46,815 bases of DNA from Actinomycetota bacterium. GTDB lineage: Bacteria > Actinomycetota > Humimicrobiia > Humimicrobiales > Humimicrobiaceae. The notes below the pieces were generated by a model that saw only the letters and a program-made list of their open reading frames with translations, had not been told where the DNA came from and searched no databases. The stretch's first letter is position 1. Each line of letters starts with the position of its first letter. Below are positions 9,274-20,474 of the stretch, one piece after another. A program made the translations under genes and the position numbers. The stretch spans positions 1 through 46,815 of the forward strand of contig VGAZ01000005.1 in the NCBI GenBank assembly GCA_016870615.1. Reading direction: 5' to 3'.

Positions 9274-9327
9274 ATGTATGAAATTGAATTCACTAGTTCC
9301 GCACAAAAATATCTAAAAAATGATTAG
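9274..9327 (+). pseudogene. Truncated RelE/ParE-like toxin N-terminus (17 aa)
   Basis: MYEIEFTSSAQKYLKND* starts 3 bp after the antitoxin stop and stops at 9325-9327. Confidence 0.6.
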
Positions 9328-9331
9328 CGTG

Positions 9332-9943
9332 TCAGTTTCCTCCCCTGAATGTAAGCACAACACCAAATGTCTTTAATATTATAAGTGTGTCCATAAATGG
9401 CCTGTAATTAAATACATAGGCCATGTCATAATCTGCTTTCTCAGGTATTGAAATTGCATCCCTGCCGTTTACAACAGCATAGCCTGTAAGGCCGGGCCTT
9501 ATTGAATCAGTGCCTGTTTCCTTTCGTATCTTTATCTGCTCCTTTTGGCCAAGATGGGATGGCCTGGGGCCAACAAAACTCATATCGCCTTTGAGTATGT
9601 TTAAAAGCTGGAGTGTCTCATCAATGCTGAACCTGCGCAGGAATTTTCCAACCCTTGTAACTTTGCTTTCCCTGTCAACAAGCTCTTCTGCAGGAAGGTC
9701 AATGGTGCCCTGCTTCATTGTCCTGAATTTGTACATATTAAAGTTTATGCTGAAGCGGCCCACCCTTTCCTGCATAAACACAATGCTCCCGCGTGAATCA
9801 ATAATTATTGCAATTGTTATTAAAATCCAGAATGGCAAAAATAATAAAATGAGGATAAGCGAAAAAATGATATCTGTGATACGTTTTAATAAATTCCTTG
9901 ACCTGCTTTTACTCAGATCGATACCAGATGACTTTTTCATCAA
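9332..9943 (-). CDS. Bacterial sugar transferase (polyprenyl-phosphate hexose-1-phosphate transferase)
   Basis: KRITDIIFSLILI, QERVGR, KFRTMK, GKFLRRFSIDETLQLLNILKGDMSFVGPRP, RPGLTGYAVVNGRD. Confidence 0.93.
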   Translation of the reverse strand: MMKKSSGIDLSKSRSRNLLKRITDIIFSLILILLFLPFWILITIAIIIDSRGSIVFMQERVGRFSINFNMYKFRTMKQGTIDLPAEELVDRESKVTRVGKFLRRFSIDETLQLLNILKGDMSFVGPRPSHLGQKEQIKIRKETGTDSIRPGLTGYAVVNGRDAISIPEKADYDMAYVFNYRPFMDTLIILKTFGVVLTFRGGN

Positions 9944-11828
9944 ATTCAGGCACTACCTTTCTAATATCTTTAAACAGGTTATTGTAATCATTTATCTGCA
10001 CTTCTTTTTCAATGCAGAAAAGTGTATTTTCAAGCTCTCTGTAATCAGGTTTTACTTTTAGCTTTGCCTCAAAAATATGCTTAAAATCGCTCTGTACAAG
10101 CTCCTCCTCATCATCCCTTGCAAGCTCTTCGCTCAATTTTTCCCCATTGCGGGGGCCGGTGTAAACTATATCTATATCACTTTCCGGCTTCATGCCGAAA
10201 AGTTTTATCATATTTCTGGCAAGTTCAAGTATGCTTATCGGCTGGCCCATATTAAGCACATATATCTCCCCCCCTTCGCCCATTATGCATGCCTGTATTG
10301 CAAGCTGTGAGGCTTCAGGTATTGTCATGAGGTATCTTTCCATCTTGGGGTGAGTAACGCTTACAGGGCCTCCGTTTTCAATCTGCTGCTTGAAAATATT
10401 TACTACACTGCCATTGCTTTCAAGCACATTTCCAAACCGCACAGTTATAAATTTGGTTTTTTTATTGCCGAACTTATCTGTCAGCACCTGAAGGTGTTTT
10501 TCTGCAAGAAGCTTGGATATGCCCATTACATTGCTCGGCCTGACAGCCTTGTCCGTTGAGAGCAGAACAAAGCGCCCGACGCCATAATCGAGCGCGGCCC
10601 TGCAGAGTATCTTTGTACCGATGTAGTTGTTTTCTATGGCAGCTTCGGGATTTAACTGCATAAGAGGCACATGCTTATATGCAGCTGAATGAAATACAAT
10701 GGATGGTTTATATCGCTTAAAAACATCTTCTATGACTTTTTTTACCTGTATGCTCGCAACAATGGGATAGACCTGGTTAAACTCATATTTTGTTTTTAAC
10801 TCATTTTCTATCAGGAAGAGATTATTTTCAGAGTGATCAAGAATTACCAGTTTAGCAGGTCGGAACCTGACAAGCTGCCTGCAAATCTCAGAGCCTATCG
10901 AGCCGCCTGCGCCAGTTACAAGTATTGCCTTATCCTTTATTGCAGATATTATTTCAGGAGCATGTATTCTTACCGGCTCCCTGCCCAGTATATCTTCAAT
11001 GCTTATTTCCCTGACCTGGTAAAGAAATGCCCTGCCGTCTATAACCTCATACATGCTGGGAAGTGTTTTACACGGTATTGAAAGAGCTTTTGCACGAAGA
11101 GCTATTTCTTTTCTCAGGTTTCCCGGAGCTGAGGGTATTGCTATAATTATTTCATCTATCGCAAACTTCTGTACTACATCCTCCAACTGTTCAATCGGTG
11201 CCACTACCCTTACTCCGTGTATCTGGTGCTTTAATTTGGCAGCATCATCATCAAGAAATGCCACAGGAACATAGTCGCTGTTTTTCTGCCTTATCATCTC
11301 CCTTACCATCATTTCCCCGGCATCGCCTGCACCGCAGATAAGCACCCTTTTTTTTCGCGCATCAGCCCTGCCGAACCGGAGTTCATTAAAATACCGCTCA
11401 GAAAAACGTAAGATTATCACAAGTACAAGGGTGAGAAGAAAATCAATTACCAGTATGCTCCTTGGAAAATACGGAAGGCTGAAAGTGGCGCCCCTGAACC
11501 AGGGAACCGGCTGGCTGAGCCCGTAAAAAAGCAGGCCCACAAATATAGTGCTTAATGCCGTAGCTTCCAGTATGGCAACCATGTCCTTAAGCGAGGCATA
11601 TTTCCAGACTCTCCTGTACATGCCGAAAAGAGCAAAGAACGCAAGCTTGATTACAAGAATAACAATTACGTAGTAGCCGACATATCTGCTGTAAATTTCA
11701 AACAGGCCAACGCCGCTGTATATACTTATAACTCCCCTCAGGAAAAAAGAGAAAATAAATGATGAAAAAATTACAAGTATATCAAACAAAAATAGCCTGA
11801 TTATTTTTAGTGCTGAACCTTTTCTCAT
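9909..11828 (-). CDS. FlaA1/CapD-type nucleoside-diphosphate-sugar 4,6-dehydratase
   Basis: Four N-terminal TMs, CoA-binding-like VLICGAGDAGEMM, then ILVTGAGGSIGSEICRQ and polysaccharide biosynthesis dehydratase signature. Confidence 0.93.
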   Translation of the reverse strand: MRKGSALKIIRLFLFDILVIFSSFIFSFFLRGVISIYSGVGLFEIYSRYVGYYVIVILVIKLAFFALFGMYRRVWKYASLKDMVAILEATALSTIFVGLLFYGLSQPVPWFRGATFSLPYFPRSILVIDFLLTLVLVIILRFSERYFNELRFGRADARKKRVLICGAGDAGEMMVREMIRQKNSDYVPVAFLDDDAAKLKHQIHGVRVVAPIEQLEDVVQKFAIDEIIIAIPSAPGNLRKEIALRAKALSIPCKTLPSMYEVIDGRAFLYQVREISIEDILGREPVRIHAPEIISAIKDKAILVTGAGGSIGSEICRQLVRFRPAKLVILDHSENNLFLIENELKTKYEFNQVYPIVASIQVKKVIEDVFKRYKPSIVFHSAAYKHVPLMQLNPEAAIENNYIGTKILCRAALDYGVGRFVLLSTDKAVRPSNVMGISKLLAEKHLQVLTDKFGNKKTKFITVRFGNVLESNGSVVNIFKQQIENGGPVSVTHPKMERYLMTIPEASQLAIQACIMGEGGEIYVLNMGQPISILELARNMIKLFGMKPESDIDIVYTGPRNGEKLSEELARDDEEELVQSDFKHIFEAKLKVKPDYRELENTLFCIEKEVQINDYNNLFKDIRKVVPEFDEKVIWYRSE

Positions 11829-11848
11829 AATACAATTATATCACAGTT

Positions 11849-13921
11849 TCAGTGCTGCTTTATATTTTCCTCAAAGTCCCTGCCAAGGATTATGATAACA
11901 TCTGCAGATGAGGAGTAATAATTCCACTGCCCGGAAAATTCCGCCATATCATAGCTGTAAAGAAGCCTCGCAAGCTGCTCAGCATTTTTCTTCTTATCGC
12001 TTTTATAAATTACTATGGTCTTTTCAAAATCAATGTCCTGCGCATTTGCAAGGCCGTATATTTTAAAATTATAATTTTTGATATAATCCCTGAAACCTGC
12101 TGCAACCCCGGCAACTCCGCAGCCGTTATAAATCATTACAGATGTTTTGCTGACTATTGCATTGTCAAGAGTTATGCCGACATTTACATTTATTTCAAGC
12201 GGTATCACTCCCTGATGGGAAAACCATGTGACTTTTTCATGAACAAGGTCATAAGCAAGTATATACCTTCCGGGTTTTTCAGGGGCAGTTATTAAAACTT
12301 CAACATCCGCAGACTGGCCGTGCCCAACATTTGACGGAAGAAAACCGCGGCCCGCACCAAAATATATGACTTCACGGGTATCCCTGTTGTACCAGTGATA
12401 TCCAAGACGAAATGGTTCACCGGAATCCGCAATCCAGTCCATAAACCCGTTATTGACAACTTTGACTTTTGTTTTAAATTCCTCTCCGGGGCGTATTTCA
12501 TTGGGCGTTGAGCCCATATCATTATAACTTGCCGCATAATCTACATTTACTGCAACATACTTTTCAAGAGTGGGCACTCCCTGGTATGAAAACCATGTTT
12601 TTCCCTCATGCACCATATCTATCTGCAGTATATACTTGCCCGGTCTATCAGGGGACAGCACCTTGAAATCAATTTCAACCTCCTGGCCCGGAGCTACAGT
12701 TTCTACAGGAATACGGCTTCTCTTGCCTTCAAACTGCACAGTTTTTTTTGTTTCAAAATCAAGCCAGTGATAGCTCAGGTAAAAGGATTCCGGCTCCTGT
12801 TTTTGCCAGGTTATGTTTCCCGTGTTTTTTACTATGATTTTATAATTGTAAGTACTGTTTTGCAGCATAGACTCGTCTATATTTTCCACCCCGCCTAAAT
12901 ACTGTATGCCATACATGCTGACCGGCTGGCCAAAAATAATTCTCTGCCACATTGCTCTTGCTTCTGCAATGTCAGGCACCTGCACGCTTTTTGTCCCATC
13001 GTCTATCCATTCAGGATGAGTGGGAATTATTGCAGTGCTTAGATTTTCTGTGCCGAATGAAAGCGCAGCTCTTGCATAAGAGATTATGCTCAAAAGGTCA
13101 AGGTCAGTGCGTGTATTTTCAATTACTATATTAAAATAATCATTTATCCTGGAAATATTTTTAAGATTGAGCTTCTGGTCAATAAGCTGTTTTAAAATAT
13201 ACTGCTGCCGCTGTATTCTTCCTATATCACCCAGCTCTGTTGAGCGGCTTCTTGTGAAAGCAAGAGCCTGCTCTCCTGTGAAGCGATGGTTGCCTGCAGA
13301 TATAAACGCGCCTGAAAGCGGGTCCTCAAGCGGCCTTTCAACCACTACGTCAACACCTCCAAGCTCATCGATAAGCTTTACAAACCCGTCAAAATCTATT
13401 GTTACATAATGGTTTATGATTGCATCCAGCGCAAGGGATACAGTTTTTATCATCAGCTCTTCCCCGCCAAAAGCATATGCAGCATTTATTTTATCCTCTC
13501 CATGCCCGGGAATATCTACAAGAGTATCCCTTGGAATTGAAAGTATAGCTGCTCTCTGCTCTGCAAAGTTTATGTGCAGAAGCATGATTGTATCTGCGCG
13601 CCCCTGCTCCGTTTCTGCATCCCTTGTGTCGCGGCCAAGAAGAAGTATGGTAAGGGGAGCCTCAGGTGTCTCAATGGGGGATAATACTTCCTTTATTTCA
13701 GTGGTTGTGCCTGATTTAATTGTTTTATTTATACTTGCAAGATAATAATAGAAGTAAGCAGCAGCTCCTGCGCCGATAATCATTACTGCACAAAAAAATA
13801 TTATAAGGATTTTCTGGTAGGGTTTAAGCCCTGACCATTTGGATTTTTTAGCCGTTCCCGCTGCGCCTTTTTCACTTATATTCCTGTTTTTACTTGCTTT
13901 TTCTTTTTTAATATCATTCAT
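11849..13921 (-). CDS. LytR-CpsA-Psr (LCP) family protein with two tandem Ig-like repeats and a LytR_C-like C-terminus
   Basis: LLLGRDTRD...GRADTIMLLHIN...ILSIPRDTLVDIPG...FTRSRSTELGDIGRIQRQQ; repeats YHWLDFETKK...MVHEGKTWFSYQGVP and YHWYNRDTRE...LVHEKVTWFSHQGVI; C-terminal VMIYNGCGVAGVAAGFRDYI. Confidence 0.9.
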   Translation of the reverse strand: MNDIKKEKASKNRNISEKGAAGTAKKSKWSGLKPYQKILIIFFCAVMIIGAGAAAYFYYYLASINKTIKSGTTTEIKEVLSPIETPEAPLTILLLGRDTRDAETEQGRADTIMLLHINFAEQRAAILSIPRDTLVDIPGHGEDKINAAYAFGGEELMIKTVSLALDAIINHYVTIDFDGFVKLIDELGGVDVVVERPLEDPLSGAFISAGNHRFTGEQALAFTRSRSTELGDIGRIQRQQYILKQLIDQKLNLKNISRINDYFNIVIENTRTDLDLLSIISYARAALSFGTENLSTAIIPTHPEWIDDGTKSVQVPDIAEARAMWQRIIFGQPVSMYGIQYLGGVENIDESMLQNSTYNYKIIVKNTGNITWQKQEPESFYLSYHWLDFETKKTVQFEGKRSRIPVETVAPGQEVEIDFKVLSPDRPGKYILQIDMVHEGKTWFSYQGVPTLEKYVAVNVDYAASYNDMGSTPNEIRPGEEFKTKVKVVNNGFMDWIADSGEPFRLGYHWYNRDTREVIYFGAGRGFLPSNVGHGQSADVEVLITAPEKPGRYILAYDLVHEKVTWFSHQGVIPLEINVNVGITLDNAIVSKTSVMIYNGCGVAGVAAGFRDYIKNYNFKIYGLANAQDIDFEKTIVIYKSDKKKNAEQLARLLYSYDMAEFSGQWNYYSSSADVIIILGRDFEENIKQH

Positions 13922-14038
13922 TATATAAAGTCATTTTTATTTTAAAAAATCCAGTTTTTTTTATACAGTTTTTTATATTATAAAAAACTCCCTCCTGCTT
14001 TTGTAAGCTGTTTTAAATGAGCTCACAGCAACGTTACA

Positions 14039-15355
14039 TTATACATTCATATCCGTTTGGTTTACAAGCTTAATATCTGCCCCAAGGCTGCCGAGTTTTT
14101 TTTCAAACCTCTCATAGCCTCTGTTAATGTGATAAATATCATAAACTTCTGTAACACCCTCTGCGGCAAGCCCTGCAAGCACCATTGCAGCTCCTGCCCG
14201 CAAATCAAAAGCTTTAACAGGCGCGCCGGAAAGCCTGTCTACACCGTTTATGACTGCATGATGCCCGTCTATCTTTATATTTGCCCCCATGCGGTTAAGT
14301 TCTTCAACATACATGAACCTGTTTTCAAATACATTTTCAGTTATTATAGATATGCCGGGCGCTGTTGAAAGCAAAACGGCAATTACAGGCTGCAGATCCG
14401 TAGGAAATCCCGGGTATGGAAGGGTGCTTATATAAACCGGCTTTAACTTTTTTGCGGTTTTTTTAATTATTATTGTATTATCTGATGTTCTATTTATATC
14501 AATGCCGGTTTCTTTTATCTTGAGGCAGAAAATCTCCAGGTTTTTCCATATTGCATCAGCTATTTCAACAATTCCGCCGCAGAGCGCAGCAGCAACTACA
14601 AATGTGCCTGCCTCTATGCTGTCCGGCATTATCCTGTATTTTGTGCCGGCCAGTTTCTTAACACCCCTTATTTTAATACAATCCGTTCCCACTCCTGAAA
14701 TATCTGCTCCCATGGATATGAGAAAATCTGCAAGATCGATTATTTCAGCCTCCCTTGCGGCATTATTTATCGTGGTTTCGCCCTTTGCAAGAACTGCGGC
14801 CATCATAAGATTTTCTGTAGCGCCGCGCGAAGGAAAATCAAGGTTTATATTGGCTCCGGTAAGCCTGTGTGCGCCGGTACCCGCACAACCCTTTGTATTT
14901 TTGCCAGCAGAGCTTATAACATAGCCGTGTTCAATACTGTTGGATGCGCCAAGGGCCTCAAAACCCTTAAGATGCAAATCTATCTGCCTTGCCCCTATAT
15001 TACATCCGCCAGGCACCGCAACTTTTACCCTTCCGAACCTGCTTAAAAGGGGGCCCGCAACAAGAACAGAGGCCCGCATTTTCCTGACAAGCTCATACGG
15101 CGCTTCATACGAATCTATCGCAGAAGAATTTATTTCGAGAATATTTTTTCCCCTGTCAAATTTCACTTCAGCATCCAGGGTTTTTAAAACCTGGACCATT
15201 GTGTTTACATCCTCAATATCCGGGATATTTTCAAGGATGACTTTGCTGCTGCCAAGAATGGATGCAGCCATTATCTTTAAAGCTGAGTTTTTTGCCCCGC
15301 TTACAGCTACCTTGCCGTTTAAAATTTTCCCGCCGTTTATTATGAAACTGGACAT
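14039..15355 (-). CDS. murA: UDP-N-acetylglucosamine 1-carboxyvinyltransferase
   Basis: GAKNSALKIMAASIL, VPGGCNIGARQIDLH (catalytic Cys retained), TENVFENRFMYVEELNRMGA. Confidence 0.97.
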   Translation of the reverse strand: MSSFIINGGKILNGKVAVSGAKNSALKIMAASILGSSKVILENIPDIEDVNTMVQVLKTLDAEVKFDRGKNILEINSSAIDSYEAPYELVRKMRASVLVAGPLLSRFGRVKVAVPGGCNIGARQIDLHLKGFEALGASNSIEHGYVISSAGKNTKGCAGTGAHRLTGANINLDFPSRGATENLMMAAVLAKGETTINNAAREAEIIDLADFLISMGADISGVGTDCIKIRGVKKLAGTKYRIMPDSIEAGTFVVAAALCGGIVEIADAIWKNLEIFCLKIKETGIDINRTSDNTIIIKKTAKKLKPVYISTLPYPGFPTDLQPVIAVLLSTAPGISIITENVFENRFMYVEELNRMGANIKIDGHHAVINGVDRLSGAPVKAFDLRAGAAMVLAGLAAEGVTEVYDIYHINRGYERFEKKLGSLGADIKLVNQTDMNV

Positions 15356-15500
15356 TTAATATAAATATTTCCTTGTTTTTTTAAAATAACTTAATAGATA
15401 AACCTTAAAAAAAGAGCTGCTGAAAATATTTCATCAAGCATATTATATAATAATATAAGCGGTGATATATATAAAAGCAAATGATACAGCCTTTAAAAAT

Positions 15501-15899
15501 TTAGCCCCTGAGATTTTTTAAACTGGCAATTGCCTGTATTACTTTACGGGTTTCCTCTGTTATCTCCTGTGTGATATCATGTTTCTTTTCCAGCTCCTCT
15601 ATTGTTTTTTGCCTGAGAGCGTATTCTGTTATAATGGCTCTTTCAGTAAGCACTCTTGCAAGCATTCCGAAGTATTCAAAATGGCCCCTGCAAACCCCAA
15701 TATAGGTTTGCTGGCCGTCATTTACAACTTTTAATATGCCGATTTTCAATTGCGCTATAACCGGCAAATGGCCGGGAAGAATACCCATGCTTCCGCTTTT
15801 TGCAGGTATGCTTATAAAGTCTGCAATGCTTTCGAAAACTTTTTGCTCCGGAGTTATAACTGTGACTTTGAATTTCTTTTTTTGTTCTTCTTTCTGCAT
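15501..15899 (-). CDS. atpC: ATP synthase F1 epsilon subunit
   Basis: VTVITPEQKVFE, KSGSMGILPGHLPVIAQL; position in the atp operon. Confidence 0.95.
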   Translation of the reverse strand: MQKEEQKKKFKVTVITPEQKVFESIADFISIPAKSGSMGILPGHLPVIAQLKIGILKVVNDGQQTYIGVCRGHFEYFGMLARVLTERAIITEYALRQKTIEELEKKHDITQEITEETRKVIQAIASLKNLRG

Positions 15900-15978
15900 T
15901 TATTTTTTTATAAGGTTTTCAAGAATTTATATTTTTAATTATTTTGCATGGTATTATATATTATAAACATGCATATCC

Positions 15979-17454
<1,476 letters not shown>

Positions 17455-17564
17455 TTAAAATCTCCTGATTATTATGTACCTGTAAAAGTTTCAATATATT
17501 AAATTAAACTATATTTTAAATCCTTTTTTTTAAAACATATAAGTAATAAAAGAACTACCATCAT

Positions 17565-18539
17565 CTAAGAGCTGAAAATGCCTGCACCTGAAACTACCTC
17601 GGCAATTTCCAGCGTAATTTCCTGCTGCCTTGCTTTATGGTACATATTTATAAGTTCCTTTATTATTTCTGCCGCATTATCGCTTGCACTTCTCATTGCA
17701 GTTATTCTTGCACCTGTTTCACTGGCAGTAGAATCAAGAAGTGCGCCATATACAGTTGAATCTATATATTCGGGAAGAATGGCGTCAAGTATCTCTGATA
17801 ATGAAGGGTCATAAACAAATTCCGGAAAAATCCTGCAGACTTTTCCCTCAATAAGCCCTGAAACAGTATTTTCTGTTCCGCCATGCGGACTGTCTGATGG
17901 AATGTCTATAATACTATTTATTAATTTGCCAACATCTCTAAACACAGTCTTGCTGTAATTGGATATTGGAAGTAATTGCATTATGACGGGAGTGTTTTCA
18001 GCAGGATTTATAAATTCAGTATAGCATAAGAGTACCCTGTCAGCATTTCCTTCAACATACCTTGAGATTATATGCTTTGAAATCTCCCTTGCATCAAGAA
18101 ATTTCGGGTAATCAGATAAATTCTCATAAACCATGTCTAAATCATAACCAATATATTTAAAATAGTTTTTGCCGCGCTTTCCTATTATAATCAGCTTAAC
18201 TTTTTTCCCGATTCCTATTAATTTGTTAACCGCATTTTCAATATGCCTTATTATATTGGAATTATAGTCCCCGCATAGGCCTTTGTCTGATGTTATTCCG
18301 ACAATCAGGATATTTTTATCATTGCCAGGCGATTTTAAGAGCGGATTACTGATAAAACCGGAAAAACATGCAATATCTGAAATTATATTTTCAATGCCGT
18401 AAATAAAATCCCTGGCTTCCATAATGCGGCTCTGTGCCTTTTTTATCTTTGAGGACGCTATCATTTTCATAGCCCTGGTAATTTTTTGCGTGTCGCTTAT
18501 GCTTTTTATTCTTTTTTGAATTTTTTCCGGTTTTTCCAT
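17565..18539 (-). CDS. atpG: ATP synthase F1 gamma subunit
   Basis: RIKSISDTQKITRAMKMIASSKIKKAQ; SDKGLCGDYN; C-terminal ITAMRSASDNAAEIIKEL...ITLEIAEVVSGA. Confidence 0.97.
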   Translation of the reverse strand: MEKPEKIQKRIKSISDTQKITRAMKMIASSKIKKAQSRIMEARDFIYGIENIISDIACFSGFISNPLLKSPGNDKNILIVGITSDKGLCGDYNSNIIRHIENAVNKLIGIGKKVKLIIIGKRGKNYFKYIGYDLDMVYENLSDYPKFLDAREISKHIISRYVEGNADRVLLCYTEFINPAENTPVIMQLLPISNYSKTVFRDVGKLINSIIDIPSDSPHGGTENTVSGLIEGKVCRIFPEFVYDPSLSEILDAILPEYIDSTVYGALLDSTASETGARITAMRSASDNAAEIIKELINMYHKARQQEITLEIAEVVSGAGIFSS

Positions 18540-18573
18540 TATTGTGGCGGTATTTTATTTAATCATATTAATA

Positions 18574-20085
18574 TCATTTAAAAACAGTTTTAAATTCATT
18601 AACTGCAGCAGATATTTTCCCTTCAAGTTCATTGTTTATATCAGATGTTTCTTTAAGTTTTTCCACAATATTGCTATGCTTTGAATGCATATATTCCAGG
18701 TATTCTTTCTCAAACCTCTGAACTTCTTTTATCTCAACATCATCCATAAAACCATTAATGAGTGAAAATAGAACAAGCACCTGGTCTATAACATCCATTG
18801 GCATGAATTGGGGTTGTTTAAGCAGCTCAACTGTCCTTTTCCCTCTATTGATGAGTTTTTTTGTTTCCTTATCCAGGTCTGTCCCGAATTTTGCAAAAGT
18901 TTCAAGCTCCCTGAACTGGGCAAGGCCAAGCCTCAGCTTGCCGGCAACTTTTTTCATTGCATTTATCTGTGCATTTCCCCCAACACTTGAAACAGATACC
19001 CCCGGATTAATAGCAGGCCTTACTCCCGCATTAAAAAGATCTGTCTCGAGATAAATCTGCCCATCTGTTATTGAAATTATATTTGTCGGGATATATGCTG
19101 ACATATCGCCTGACTTTGTTTCAACTACAGGTATCGCTGTAAGGGAGCCGCCGCCTTTTTTAACAGAAAGACTGGCAGACCTTTCAAGCAGCCTGGAATG
19201 CAGATAAAAAATATCACCGGGGTATGCTTCCCTGCCCGGCGGCCTTTTCAATAAAAGTGAAAGCTGGCGGTATGCCACAGCATGTTTTGAAAGATCATCA
19301 TACATAACCAGGGCATGTTTGCCATTATAAAGGAAATATTCACCTATTGCACAGCCTGAATAAGGTGCAATATACTGCATTGGGGCTGAAGTCCTGGCCG
19401 CCGCATCAACAATTATTGTATATTCCATAGCCCCTTTTTCTTCAAGTTTTTGGATAAACCTTCTTATGTTTGCAGTTTTCTGGCCTATTGCAACATAAAT
19501 ACAGAAAACATCCTTGCCTTTCTGGTTAATTATTGTATCTGCAAGTATTGCCGTTTTCCCTGTGCTTCTATCTCCTATTACAAGTTCTCTCTGCCCTCTT
19601 CCAACCGGAATCATTGAATCTATGGCTTTAATCCCGGTTTGCAGAGGTTTATTTACCGGCTGCCTGTTTACTATGCCGGGCGCATCAAACTCTACAGGCC
19701 TGTATTCTGTATTGCCCAGCGGCCCATTATCATCTACAGGATTTCCAAGACTATCAACTACTCTGCCGATTAATTTTTCGCCTGCCGGAACCTGTAAAAT
19801 ATTGCCGGTACTTTTAACAGTATTACCTTCCTGGATTTTTTCATAGTCCCCAAGAAGAATAACGCCAATACTATCCTTTTCGAGATTTAAAACAACACCA
19901 TAAACTCCATCAGGGAATTGGACCATTTCGCCGGACATCACATTTGAAAGCCCGCTTACTTTTGCAATCCCATCGCCTGCTTCAATGACTTTTCCAAATT
20001 CTTCTAAAACAGCTGCGCTCTCATACCTGTTTATTTCTGAACCTATTAATTTTATTATTTTCTCTGAATCAATTTTCAGCTTCAA
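18574..20085 (-). CDS. atpA: ATP synthase F1 alpha subunit
   Basis: GDRSTGKTAILADTIINQ; PGREAYPGDIFYLHSRLLERSA. Confidence 0.98.
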   Translation of the reverse strand: MKLKIDSEKIIKLIGSEINRYESAAVLEEFGKVIEAGDGIAKVSGLSNVMSGEMVQFPDGVYGVVLNLEKDSIGVILLGDYEKIQEGNTVKSTGNILQVPAGEKLIGRVVDSLGNPVDDNGPLGNTEYRPVEFDAPGIVNRQPVNKPLQTGIKAIDSMIPVGRGQRELVIGDRSTGKTAILADTIINQKGKDVFCIYVAIGQKTANIRRFIQKLEEKGAMEYTIIVDAAARTSAPMQYIAPYSGCAIGEYFLYNGKHALVMYDDLSKHAVAYRQLSLLLKRPPGREAYPGDIFYLHSRLLERSASLSVKKGGGSLTAIPVVETKSGDMSAYIPTNIISITDGQIYLETDLFNAGVRPAINPGVSVSSVGGNAQINAMKKVAGKLRLGLAQFRELETFAKFGTDLDKETKKLINRGKRTVELLKQPQFMPMDVIDQVLVLFSLINGFMDDVEIKEVQRFEKEYLEYMHSKHSNIVEKLKETSDINNELEGKISAAVNEFKTVFK

Positions 20086-20398
20086 GTTCCTTTCCTCTTA
20101 AATCCAGGTCTTTTAATAATATTTTTAAATTATCAAGTTTTCTTTTTATGCTTAAATCAATAATACTGTAATCAATCTTTACAATCAGTCCGCCTAATAT
20201 ACTTTTATCGACAATTATTTTTATTTTTGCATCCTGGCCGGTTACCTGGTCAACAGCTTTTTTTATTTTTGCAATCAAGCCGTCTTTTATTTTAACTGCA
20301 GTGTAAACCTCAACCGGGATTTGAGTAATGGGCGGGCTATTTAATAAAGTTGATTTTTTTACAATAATTTCCTTTTTAATTTTTTCCTTTTTATCCAA
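20069..20398 (-). CDS. atpH: ATP synthase delta subunit, short form (C-terminal domain only)
   Basis: 109 aa; IKIIVDKSILGGLIVKIDYSIIDLSIKRKLDNLK matches the delta C-terminal signature; TTG start preceded by AGAGG; in-frame TGA just upstream. Confidence 0.85.
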   Translation of the reverse strand: MDKKEKIKKEIIVKKSTLLNSPPITQIPVEVYTAVKIKDGLIAKIKKAVDQVTGQDAKIKIIVDKSILGGLIVKIDYSIIDLSIKRKLDNLKILLKDLDLRGKELEAEN

Positions 20399-20474
20399 TT
20401 GAAAATTTACCTCTGCAAATGATCAGTTTTTTAAATAAGATTCATCAATAAAAATATAAACTGTTGATATTTAT

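Noticed and set aside
12292-12537. 81-aa minus-strand ORF inside the LCP gene
   Set aside because: Out-of-frame ORF within the LCP CDS; no independent support.
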